A stretch of 32,795 nucleotides of DNA. Source: Actinomycetes bacterium (GTDB lineage: Bacteria; Actinomycetota; Acidimicrobiia; Acidimicrobiales; Bog-793). Shown here one piece after another: positions 16,069 through 23,640 of this stretch (position 1 is its first letter; each line of letters opens with the position of its first letter). Below the pieces are notes generated by a model, which was not told where the DNA came from, made no database searches, and was given only the letters and a program-made list of their open reading frames with translations. Both the position numbers and the translations under genes were made by a program. The DNA is taken from positions 67,985 to 100,779 of the forward strand of contig JAJZMK010000093.1 of the NCBI GenBank assembly GCA_021798275.1. The letters run 5' to 3'.

Positions 16069-17280
16069 ATGGCATCTAACAGTTTTGATCATCAACTTGC
16101 CGATAGTGAGTCTATGTCCGGGCTTTCTGTTTTATTGAATGTCTCCAGCGTTCCCGATCAAGTAGTCGGAGCGGGTAAATATATATATCAACTAGCTTGC
16201 GGGTTAGCACAAAATTTGAGCCATTCTCTGTATCTATGCAGCAGGAAAAGCGATACGGGAAGGTGGCTGAATATTACCTTGGACGGGAGGAGAAACAAGC
16301 TTTTGCCGTTTGCCCCCAGCTCGAAATCGTCCCGTATCCTCTATGAGGAATTTGCCATAGCCAAGCTGGCTTTGGATCTTATGGCAGCTAACCCCCATTT
16401 GCGGGATCACTTCGTCCTCCACGGTCCACATTATGTCATACCTCGAAACAGGCAGATTGTCAAAGCTGTGACTGTTCACGATCTGACTTTTATCGAGCAT
16501 CCAAAATGGCATGAGAGGGGTAAAGTGCTGTATTTTACCCAAGCCATTTATTTTTCATTGAAAGCGGCTCAAGTTGTCATCTGCCCCAGTGAATATACAG
16601 CCCAAAAGCTGATCGACATCTATCGGCCGAAAGCCCCCGTAGTCGTCGCTAGGCATGGAGTGGACTCGGACATTTTCCGGATAAGTTCTCCGGAGCTTAT
16701 CCGAGAGGATACAACAATTATGTCCGATTTTCAAATTTCAGACAGATATATCCTCCACGTAGGTACGTTGGAACCCAGAAAAAACATCCCGCTGCTTATA
16801 GAAGCTTTTGATGCCATAGCCGGTGACGATGGGGATTTGCAACTGGTATTGGCCGGCAAAGACGGTTGGCAGGTATCATCGATAGACAAAGCTATCGGAG
16901 AGTCTAAGTATAAAAACCGTATAAAAAGATTGGGATATGTGACGAATCGTCAAGTAGCGGCTCTTCTTAGAAATGCTTCGGTGGTTTGCTACCCTTCTTT
17001 TGAAGAAGGATTTGGCCTTCCCGCTCTTGAGGCTTTGGCCTGTGGGGCTCCGCTTGTTACGACCAAAGACAGCGCTATGTCTGAAGTGGCAGGTAAAGCA
17101 GCTCTTTTAGTTGATCCGGGGTCGGTTGGCGATTTAGCGGAGGCTTTAAGAGAGCAACTGTCAGGGGGAAGCGACGTCATCTGGCGACAAAAGTTGGGTC
17201 TGGAAACCGCTGGCAATTTTACTTGGGAAAAATCATTAAAAAGTCATCTTCACGCTTACAGACTTGCTTTGGGTGGCTAG
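16069..17280 (+). CDS. GT4-family glycosyltransferase (second of two)
   Basis: GT-B fold glycosyltransferase, 403 residues from ATG 16069. The N-terminal domain begins with VLLNVSSVPDQVVGAGKYIY, a glycine-rich acceptor-side loop, and includes TVHDLTFIEHPKWHERG. The C-terminal domain has ILHVGTLEPRKNIPLLIEAF and the EEGFGLPALEA motif with both glutamates. It resembles mannosyl- and rhamnosyltransferases of the WbaZ/MtfB type. It follows the first GT4 by 47 nt and overlaps no neighbour with this start. The next gene, rmd, begins 10 nt later, so the three form one unit that probably adds D-rhamnose or mannose residues to an envelope glycan. The exact donor and acceptor are unknown. Confidence 0.87.
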   Translation: MASNSFDHQLADSESMSGLSVLLNVSSVPDQVVGAGKYIYQLACGLAQNLSHSLYLCSRKSDTGRWLNITLDGRRNKLLPFAPSSKSSRILYEEFAIAKLALDLMAANPHLRDHFVLHGPHYVIPRNRQIVKAVTVHDLTFIEHPKWHERGKVLYFTQAIYFSLKAAQVVICPSEYTAQKLIDIYRPKAPVVVARHGVDSDIFRISSPELIREDTTIMSDFQISDRYILHVGTLEPRKNIPLLIEAFDAIAGDDGDLQLVLAGKDGWQVSSIDKAIGESKYKNRIKRLGYVTNRQVAALLRNASVVCYPSFEEGFGLPALEALACGAPLVTTKDSAMSEVAGKAALLVDPGSVGDLAEALREQLSGGSDVIWRQKLGLETAGNFTWEKSLKSHLHAYRLALGG

Positions 17281-17290
17281 GTTTAAATAC

Positions 17291-18202
17291 GTGCGCGCAT
17301 TTATAACCGGATCTAATGGTTTTGTAGGTAAGTGGCTGATTGAGCATTTAAAAGATTGCGGGGACGAGATTATCCAGCTTGATGACTCCGTCGATATCAG
17401 AGAGCAGGAGCGGCTTGCTACGGCTTTGTCAGACGCCGAGCCGGAAGTTATATTTCATCTGGCAGCTTTGACCCATGTGGGACGCTCTTTTGAGGACCCA
17501 ATTACGTATTTGGAGGTCAATACCGTCGGCACTTACAAGCTATTGGAAGCCGCCAGAAAATTAAAAAATCCCCCAAGGATCTTGCTGATAAGTTCCGCTG
17601 AAGTTTATGGCGTAACCGGGCAGAGGAAAAACGGACATCCGCTTGTGGAAGAAGATCAACTCTTACCAGCCACTCCTTATGCCATGTCAAAAGTAGCTGC
17701 CGAATACTGCGGAATACAGCAGATGCATGCTCACGGCCTGGAAGTGATAATAGCCAGGCCTTTCAATCACATAGGTCCCGGGCAAAGCGAGGATTTTGTC
17801 GTCTCTGCTTTGGCAAGGCGAATAGCCGTTGCCGAATCTGCGGGAGATGACAAGATAACTATAGGTAACCTATCGGCTATGCGTGACTTTACAGATGTCA
17901 GAGATGTAGTGGCGGCATACAGAATTCTTAGCTTAAATGCCACTCCCGGCCAATCCTATAATGTATGTTCTGGACACCCGACAGCTATTTCCGATATAGC
18001 CGAGAAGCTTATTTTGCTTTCCGGAAACAAGATAGAACTAAAAACAGACGAAGCTTTGCTAAGAGCGGTCGATATTCCGATTCTTTATGGGTCGGCTGAA
18101 AAAATGCGGAGCGAGTTTGATTGGCGGCCTAGCCTTCCTTTGGACCAGACTCTTGCCGATGTTTTGAATTATTGGAGAAAGCAGATTGCCCAAAGTGCTT
18201 AA
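17291..18202 (+). CDS. rmd: GDP-4-dehydro-6-deoxy-D-mannose reductase
   Basis: Reduces GDP-4-dehydro-6-deoxy-D-mannose to GDP-D-rhamnose. The 303 residues from GTG 17291 start MRAFITGSNGFVGKWL, as in Rmd enzymes; the frame extends upstream to TTG 17264, but that region carries no family signal. The NAD(P) motif is TGSNGFVG at 6-13, the SSAEVYG motif starts at 101, and catalytic Tyr130-x3-Lys134 lies in PYAMSK. The motifs RPFNHIGPGQSEDFVVSAL and ALLRAVDIPILYGSAEKMR distinguish Rmd from general epimerases. The GDP-mannose 4,6-dehydratase (Gmd) that supplies the substrate is not recognisable in the window. The gene ends in a stem-loop and overlaps a minus-strand gene. Confidence 0.86.
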   Translation: MRAFITGSNGFVGKWLIEHLKDCGDEIIQLDDSVDIREQERLATALSDAEPEVIFHLAALTHVGRSFEDPITYLEVNTVGTYKLLEAARKLKNPPRILLISSAEVYGVTGQRKNGHPLVEEDQLLPATPYAMSKVAAEYCGIQQMHAHGLEVIIARPFNHIGPGQSEDFVVSALARRIAVAESAGDDKITIGNLSAMRDFTDVRDVVAAYRILSLNATPGQSYNVCSGHPTAISDIAEKLILLSGNKIELKTDEALLRAVDIPILYGSAEKMRSEFDWRPSLPLDQTLADVLNYWRKQIAQSA

Positions 18203-18425
18203 GTAATTTGCAAGCACTTTCTGCCGTTTTGGCAAAAGGCTTTACCGTATCGATAAAGCCTTTGCGCTTCTCGGACCCGCTCTGCTCCTGCTTCTCTGAA
18301 TCCTTTGTAATGTCTTTTATGGTCGTATAGATACGCCTACCTGACAGAATGGAAAATCCTACGGCTGTATAGAACAGGTCCTCAAAATCCTTTTGAATTC
18401 TTTTTGCGGCTTCTTTTTGATCCAT
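18129..18425 (-). CDS. Small helical protein of unknown function
   Basis: 98 residues, read on the minus strand. It starts MDQKEAAKRIQKDFEDLFYTA, followed by a short apolar stretch (VGFSILSG) and then a lysine-rich, strongly hydrophilic C-terminal half. A good ribosome binding site (AGGAG, 18434-18438) lies 8 nt before ATG 18425, which argues that it is real. The pattern LFYTAVGFSILSGRR resembles small proteins I recall from Acidimicrobiia and relatives with a short apolar helix (DAFYVAVGAAVLGFQR type); their function is not known. Its last 25 codons overlap the 3' end of rmd on the other strand. It could be membrane-associated; no enzymatic motif is visible. Confidence 0.6.
   Translation of the reverse strand: MDQKEAAKRIQKDFEDLFYTAVGFSILSGRRIYTTIKDITKDSEKQEQSGSEKRKGFIDTVKPFAKTAESACKLLKHFGQSAFSNNSKHRQESGPKEG
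18192..18220 (+). terminator. Stem-loop at the rmd stop codon
   Basis: AAAGTGCTT and AAGCACTTT form a perfect 9-bp stem around an 11-nt loop that contains the rmd TAA. There is no clean U-tract after it, so it is a weak intrinsic terminator or an mRNA 3'-end stabiliser. It lies within the coding sequence of the minus-strand small gene. Confidence 0.4.
18235..18263. terminator. Second stem-loop downstream of rmd
   Basis: AAAGGCTTTA and TAAAGCCTTT form a perfect 10-bp stem with a 9-nt loop, 14 nt after the first stem-loop. In tandem the two could end transcription of the envelope operon. The sequence also codes for part of the minus-strand small protein (around GFIDTVKPF), so the symmetry may be partly a coding accident. 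Confidence 0.4.
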
Positions 18426-18433
18426 AAACAACA

Positions 18434-18438
18434 CTCCT
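18434..18438 (-). promoter_or_regulatory. Ribosome binding site of the small minus-strand gene
   Basis: AGGAG on the minus strand, 8 nt before ATG 18425. It selects that ATG over a GTG 9 nt further upstream, which would overlap the site. Confidence 0.65.
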
Positions 18439-18824
18439 ATTTAGGCTTTGTAATTGCCCGGTGCTTTGCGTCTTATAAGTATTATAAGTCCTTTATGTAA
18501 TCAGGTGTGCTTTTGCTTCCATAAAGACACCAAAGTGCTAAAGCGGGAAACCTCACTTGGTAAAGTTATCTTTTCGCTGGCTTTATGAAAGATAAGCCTT
18601 GAGACACATAAATATTGCGACACATGAATACATGAAGAGCAATAGATAGAAAATCCTTTAAGCGCTTCTTGTTTATATATAAGCTTTTAAATTCTTTATT
18701 TGACATGTCAAAAACAGACATTTATTTTTGTACAATCCGACACCGGATCAGCCTGATGTAAAGGGCTCCAAGCTGTAGGAAAGTATTTACCACTCCGCCA
18801 AGATCGGGAGTAGAATAAGAGTTA
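18439..18824. other. Intergenic region between divergent small gene and helicase gene
   Basis: 386 nt, AT-rich, with no coding potential seen. It contains an inverted repeat CTTATAA-GTA-TTATAAG at 18472-18488, which includes a minus-strand TATAAT (18481-18486) suited to the small gene. It also holds a perfect 14-bp palindrome at 18699-18712 and TACAAT at 18731-18736, a plausible -10 for the helicase gene. No tRNA or riboswitch fold was recognised. Confidence 0.5.
18699..18712. promoter_or_regulatory. Perfect 14-bp palindrome, candidate operator of the helicase gene
   Basis: TTTGACATGTCAAA is a perfect palindrome. It lies 18 nt before a -10-like TACAAT (18731-18736) and covers the expected -35 region, about 110 nt upstream of the helicase start. 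That is a typical position for a repressor site. It does not match the actinobacterial LexA box (GAAC-N4-GTTC). Confidence 0.4.
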
Positions 18825-21404
18825 GTGAACCTTCATAAAATCGGTATCGATGAAATCGTAGCCAAGCGGGATCGAGATTTTGCTTTGAGCCAATTTCTTC
18901 TCTGGAACGAGGAAAGAGGAATTAACCTCTATCCGGCCCAAGAAGAAGCGGTGATGGAGATCTTTTCCGATCGTCATGTTATCGTCACAACTCCTACGGG
19001 GTCCGGCAAGAGCCTGATAGCTTTGGGTGCACATTTGGCTGCCATGGCATCTGGGGTACGTTCCGCATACACCGCTCCCATCAAGGCTTTGGTTTCGGAG
19101 AAATTCTTCGATTTATGTGACGTTTTCGGTCCGGAAAACGTGGGCATGATGACCTCTGATGCTTCCATCAATACCGGGGCACCCATAATCTGCGCTACGG
19201 CGGAAATAGTGGCAAATATAGCTCTCAGAGAAGGTAGCGGTGCTCCTTTCGGTCAAGTGGTCATGGACGAGTTCCATTTTTATGGCGACCCGGATAGAGG
19301 ATGGGCCTGGCAGGTGCCTTTACTTGAGATGCAAAAGACGCAATTCATTCTGATGTCAGCCACTCTGGGCGATACTTCGAATATAGAGTCCGGCCTAAAA
19401 AACAGGACCGATAGGGATGTTGTGGTTGTCAAATCAGCTCTGCGGCCCATCCCACTGGTGTTTGATTACAGCAGAAAACTTCTTCATGACACGATAGGCG
19501 ACTTACTGGTAAACGACAGGGCGCCTATTTACATAGTCCACTTCACTCAAGCGTCGGCAGCGCGACAAGCCCAGTCTCTTACTTCTCTACCGGTTGTCGA
19601 CAAGCGACAGAGAGAAGCGATTGTCAAAGAAATAGGTGATTTCCGCTTTTCAAAAGGTTACGGTGTCACTCTATCTAGGTTGTTGCATCACGGTATTGGG
19701 GTTCATCACGGCGGGATGCTCCCCAAATATCGGCGTCTTGTCGAACGCCTGGCGCAAAACGGTCTATTGAAGCTGATAGTCGGCACCGACACACTAGGTG
19801 TCGGCATCAACATGCCGATCAGGACCGTTCTGCTTACCAGTCTCAATAAATATGACGGGATATCGATGAGGCTGTTGTCGGCGAGGGAATTTCATCAAAT
19901 AGCGGGCCGGGCTGGACGGGCCGGATTTGATCAGGTCGGCTACGTCGTATTGCAGGCTCCCGAGCATTTGGTTAGCAATGAGATTGCTTTTAAAAAAGCC
20001 GAAAAGAAAGCCGAAGAGAGGGGTAGGAAAAAAGTAAAAGTATCTATGGCTAAGCCCCCGAAAGGTTTTATCTATTTTGACGAATCTACGTTTGCAAAAC
20101 TTATAGATTCACAACCGGAAGTTCTTATATCCAGGTTAAAAGTTGATCACGCCGTCGTTTTGAATATACTTGACAGGCCGGGAGATAATTGCCAAGCTCT
20201 GCGCAGGTTACTTACCCAAAACGATGAACCGAGAGCCAATCAGAGAAAATTAATTAAAAAAGCAATCAGTATCTACAGGTCTCTGCTGCAGGTGAAAGCT
20301 TTAGAGCGCCTCAAGACAAAAGATGAGTTTGGGAGATTAGTCAGGGTTTCCCTGGATCTTCAATGGGATTTTGCGCTCAATAATCCTCTAAGTCCTTTTG
20401 TCCTGGATGCGATTCCTCTCCTTGACTCCTCCCTTGATACGTATGATCTTGACGTCATATCGGTTATAGAATCAACGTTGGAAAATCCTGGAGCTATTCT
20501 AACGGCTCAACTTGATAAGATTAGATCATCATTAATGCAAGAATTGAAGTCAACCGGCGTGGAGTATGAGGACCGCATAGAAGCTTTGGACAAAGCAGAA
20601 TATCCGAAGCCTCTCAGGGACTTTATCTACGACTTATTTGATGAATATAGGTTAATCCATCCTTGGGCTAGGGACAATAATATATCTCCTAAGTCTATAG
20701 TGCGCGATATGTATGAGATGTCGATGAGTTTCAATGAGTATGTGGCTCATTACGGGATAACAAGATCTGAAGGACTGTTGCTCCGCTACCTCTCCGATGC
20801 CTATAAGGCTTTACAACAAAATATCCCGGAAGATTGGAAAAGCGATACCCTGCAAGACATAATTTTATGGCTCGGAGAATTGGTGCGACAAGTCGACTCA
20901 AGCCTCATCGACGAATGGGAAATGCTTCAGCACATAGATGAAGTACTTGTTTTGCACGGAAAAGAAAGCGGGCAAGGAAACACCGTAGGTGCACTTTGGG
21001 GCAATGACGATACAAAGAAACTTCTCCTTACGGAGCGAAAGCGTGCTTTTACAATTATGGTCAGGAACGCCTCCTTTAGAAGAGTAGAGTTATTTGCCAA
21101 GAAAGACAGCGAGTCTCTTGGTGAATCCGAAGACGCTCCCGGTTTTGGTAGGCACCAATGGCAAGAGGCCATAGAGTCGTATTTTTCCATGTATCAAAGC
21201 GTAGATATTTCACAAAATGCCAGAAATATCAATCTATGTCAAATAACAGAGCGTCAAGGCGTTTGGCATATATCCCAAAGCATACTTGATCCTGAAAATA
21301 ATTGCGATTTCAGGGTTGAAGCAGCAATTGATCTGGAGGGATCGAACGAGTTGGGCTACCCGGCATGGCGTACTCTTAGTGTGAGTCAGGCTGATATCCT
21401 ATAG
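18825..21404 (+). CDS. Ski2-like DExH helicase with DUF3516 C-terminus
   Basis: Superfamily 2 RNA/DNA helicase of 859 residues. Motif I is TPTGSGKS at 56-63, motif II is DEFH at 148-151, motif III is SAT at 178-180, and motif VI is HQIAGRAGRAG at 357-367. A basic insert (KKAEKKAEERGRKKVKV) follows near residue 390. The long C-terminal half resembles DUF3516, widespread in Actinobacteria, and ends with a strand-rich segment including WHISQSILDPENNCDF. The relation to Ski2/Mtr4 suggests a role in RNA turnover, but the substrate is not established. The GTG start is weakly supported (AAGAG just upstream). It is cytoplasmic, with no signal peptide or membrane segments. Confidence 0.92.
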   Translation: MNLHKIGIDEIVAKRDRDFALSQFLLWNEERGINLYPAQEEAVMEIFSDRHVIVTTPTGSGKSLIALGAHLAAMASGVRSAYTAPIKALVSEKFFDLCDVFGPENVGMMTSDASINTGAPIICATAEIVANIALREGSGAPFGQVVMDEFHFYGDPDRGWAWQVPLLEMQKTQFILMSATLGDTSNIESGLKNRTDRDVVVVKSALRPIPLVFDYSRKLLHDTIGDLLVNDRAPIYIVHFTQASAARQAQSLTSLPVVDKRQREAIVKEIGDFRFSKGYGVTLSRLLHHGIGVHHGGMLPKYRRLVERLAQNGLLKLIVGTDTLGVGINMPIRTVLLTSLNKYDGISMRLLSAREFHQIAGRAGRAGFDQVGYVVLQAPEHLVSNEIAFKKAEKKAEERGRKKVKVSMAKPPKGFIYFDESTFAKLIDSQPEVLISRLKVDHAVVLNILDRPGDNCQALRRLLTQNDEPRANQRKLIKKAISIYRSLLQVKALERLKTKDEFGRLVRVSLDLQWDFALNNPLSPFVLDAIPLLDSSLDTYDLDVISVIESTLENPGAILTAQLDKIRSSLMQELKSTGVEYEDRIEALDKAEYPKPLRDFIYDLFDEYRLIHPWARDNNISPKSIVRDMYEMSMSFNEYVAHYGITRSEGLLLRYLSDAYKALQQNIPEDWKSDTLQDIILWLGELVRQVDSSLIDEWEMLQHIDEVLVLHGKESGQGNTVGALWGNDDTKKLLLTERKRAFTIMVRNASFRRVELFAKKDSESLGESEDAPGFGRHQWQEAIESYFSMYQSVDISQNARNINLCQITERQGVWHISQSILDPENNCDFRVEAAIDLEGSNELGYPAWRTLSVSQADIL

Positions 21405-21452
21405 AGATATTGCTATCAATATGTGCATATAGATCATTAGAAATAATCTGAG

Positions 21453-21475
21453 TTATACTTTGATTTGAAGTATAA
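21453..21475. terminator. AT-rich stem-loop between convergent genes
   Basis: TTATACTT and AAGTATAA form an 8-bp stem with a 7-nt loop in the 84-nt gap between the helicase gene and the converging GGDEF-EAL gene. The position suits a bidirectional terminator, but the stem lacks G-C pairs and a clear U-tract. Confidence 0.4.
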
Positions 21476-21488
21476 AATTTACGGTAGG

Positions 21489-23345
21489 TCAATTGGAAAA
21501 GCTTTGATTTTCAAAGCTTGTTTCCAAGAAATCCAGGACTTCTTTGGCTGCTATAGGTTTTGACAGCAAAAAACCCTGTCCGATCGAACATTTTTCTTCT
21601 AGAAGCTCATTTAGCTGGATTCTGCGTTCTATTCCTTTAGCCATCGTATTTATTCCCAGGGCTTTCCCAAGATTAAATAGAGAGCGTGTAATTTCTTCTC
21701 CGCCCACAGTATCGAGTAGCCTCAAAACAAGAGCCCCGTCTATTTTCAGCTGGTCCACAGGGAGATGTCGCAACTGGGCAACTGAGATAAATTCTTTACC
21801 AAAGTCATCTATTATCAGATGTATATTGAATTTCTTTAGCGATTTCAGTAATTGCTGGGATGTCTCTATATCATGCAACAAAGCCGCTTCGTTTAAATCA
21901 AGACCAAGCAAATAGCCTGGCAGTCCGGAAAGCTTGAGAGCGGATGAAACATCTGTCAGAAAACCGTCAGAATTTAAATGTACGTCGCTTACATTGATTA
22001 CAACCAAGGTTTGATAACCGCTGTCTCGCCATTGTGCCGCTTGTCGGCAGGCTTCATGTAAGACCCAGCGCCCAACTTCAATCAACAAATTGGCCTCTGT
22101 CAAAAACGGAATAAGTTCCCGGGCGGTGATAGTTCCTCTGGTGGGGTGCTCGTATCTGATCAATGCCTCCATGGCCACCACTCTCATCGTATTTAAGTCA
22201 AAAGCGGGTTGAAAGTCAAGATAAAATCTGTTTTGAATGAAAGCCTCACCCAGATCTATGCCAAGACCGGGAAGAGAGGTTTCCTGTAAGCTCATCTCGG
22301 GGGCAAAAATTACAAATCGATTCTTTCCTGACGACTTGGCTTTGTACATGGCGATGTCGGCATTTCTCAGCAATTCGTCCGGCTCCTCGTCTATGCCGCT
22401 TGCTACGCCGATGCTGGCCGTAACGCGTATTTGCTGATTTGGATTACTTGGTAAAATAAAGGGTTCATGCAGAGAAGCCACCAGGCGTCTGGCGATGGTT
22501 GTCTCATCGTCTGTGGTGCTGGATGGTTCGGCTGCCACGACGAATTCATCCCCGCCTAGTCTACCCAAAGTGTCGCTGCTTCTCAGGGCCTGTGACAAGC
22601 GTCTGGTAACCGCTTTGATCAGTTCATCTCCTCCATTATGTCCAAAGGTGTCGTTTATGGCTTTAAAATTATCGATATCTAAAAATAAAACCGAGACCGG
22701 TAATCTTGTGCGTCTGGAACGCAGGAGCATCTGGTGGATTCTGTCTCTAAGTAGATTTCTGTTGGGTAAGCTTGTCAAGGGATCGTGTGTAGCCTGGAAG
22801 GCCAGTTCTCTTTGATGCTCTGCCAATTCGCGTCGCAAATGCTGACGAACCTGTTCAAATGAAGTCGACATGCGCACTAAAGTAGCATCTGTACTGCGGT
22901 TGAGCATTTGTATGGCTTTTGGTGTCGCCGCCGTCATCTGATGAGCGAAAGCATAATCTGATAACAACTGAATGGAGATATCACGCCATTTTAGGCAGCG
23001 ACGCGTTAATTCGTCAAGTGAAGCTATAGCCTCCGCAGCCAGACGGCCAAATACGGATGCAGCTATCAAACCGTTCTTAGAGGCTTCGTCGATACTTCTT
23101 CCCTGCATCCAGTGAGCCACGGCCAAGGTAGCTTGGACGGCAGCTCCGGCGAAATCGGCTTCGCCGACTGTACCAAAATCAATGGAGTTCGGGGTTAGAG
23201 GTTTTAGTAGTGTGACTATTTCTTCGCTATGTTCTTCCAAAACCCGACCCAGAACAGCAAGTTCGGTTTCCATATCTTCGGGCGCGCCGTCAAGGCGATT
23301 GTCGTGTGGCGGTTCGCTATCTTCAGGTGAGGCATTACCTACCAT
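21489..23345 (-). CDS. GGDEF-EAL cyclic-di-GMP protein with partly degenerate EAL domain
   Basis: 618 residues on the minus strand, cytoplasmic. Residues about 25-170 form a helical sensor-like region of unknown type. The GGDEF domain follows (HDPLTSLPNRNLL from 187), with an intact GGDEF at 264-268 and an RxxD inhibitory site (RSSD) five residues before it, so cyclic-di-GMP synthesis is plausible. The EAL domain has EAL at 393-395, Asn451, Asp513-Asp514 and Lys534. The usual ELTE segment reads DLNE (483-486), and the AEGVE motif reads AKGIE, with Lys570 in place of Glu. Phosphodiesterase activity is therefore uncertain. No Shine-Dalgarno site precedes ATG; TAGTCT lies 8 nt upstream on that strand, hinting at a leaderless mRNA. 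The next gene on the plus strand is divergent. Confidence 0.92.
   Translation of the reverse strand: MVGNASPEDSEPPHDNRLDGAPEDMETELAVLGRVLEEHSEEIVTLLKPLTPNSIDFGTVGEADFAGAAVQATLAVAHWMQGRSIDEASKNGLIAASVFGRLAAEAIASLDELTRRCLKWRDISIQLLSDYAFAHQMTAATPKAIQMLNRSTDATLVRMSTSFEQVRQHLRRELAEHQRELAFQATHDPLTSLPNRNLLRDRIHQMLLRSRRTRLPVSVLFLDIDNFKAINDTFGHNGGDELIKAVTRRLSQALRSSDTLGRLGGDEFVVAAEPSSTTDDETTIARRLVASLHEPFILPSNPNQQIRVTASIGVASGIDEEPDELLRNADIAMYKAKSSGKNRFVIFAPEMSLQETSLPGLGIDLGEAFIQNRFYLDFQPAFDLNTMRVVAMEALIRYEHPTRGTITARELIPFLTEANLLIEVGRWVLHEACRQAAQWRDSGYQTLVVINVSDVHLNSDGFLTDVSSALKLSGLPGYLLGLDLNEAALLHDIETSQQLLKSLKKFNIHLIIDDFGKEFISVAQLRHLPVDQLKIDGALVLRLLDTVGGEEITRSLFNLGKALGINTMAKGIERRIQLNELLEEKCSIGQGFLLSKPIAAKEVLDFLETSFENQSFSN
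21493..21527. repeat. Long imperfect inverted repeat at the 3' end of the GGDEF-EAL gene
   Basis: TTGGAAA-AGCTTTGA pairs with TCAAAGCT-TG-TTTCCAA around a TTT loop. This gives about 15 bp of stem with one 2-nt bulge. It covers the last codons of the minus-strand gene. No U-run follows on either strand, so it may stabilise the mRNA 3' end rather than terminate transcription. Confidence 0.5.
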
Positions 23346-23640
23346 TTGTGTTTAGACTATCGCATAAAGAGAGGTAAGTAGCTCCGGATTGTCATGAATA
23401 ATTTAACCGGCTAGCGCCCAAGTAACATAAAGCCTCTCTCTACTATGTATCAGATATTTTTCTTTTTCTAGATGAATAAATACTTCTTTAGTAAATTTTC
23501 AAAAGCGGTTATCGGGTCGTTATCTTATTACTTGGTCAGGTAGTACGGATGTCTTTTCTCTAAAGTGTTTTTTTCAAAAGACGCTGCTTGTCGTCTGTTG
23601 AGATAGCCATCTGCTCTATGTTGTAGTAATTTGAGTAAGT
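23346..23640. other. Divergent intergenic region, GGDEF-EAL / aldehyde dehydrogenase
   Basis: 295 nt serving as upstream region for both genes. I see no convincing -35/-10 pair. Candidate -10 boxes are TAGTCT on the minus strand (23354-23359) and TAATTT on the plus strand (23627-23632), each 8 nt from its start codon. An AGAGAGG and CCTCTCT pair about 60 nt apart is a weak inverted repeat. No coding or RNA gene is evident. Confidence 0.4.
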
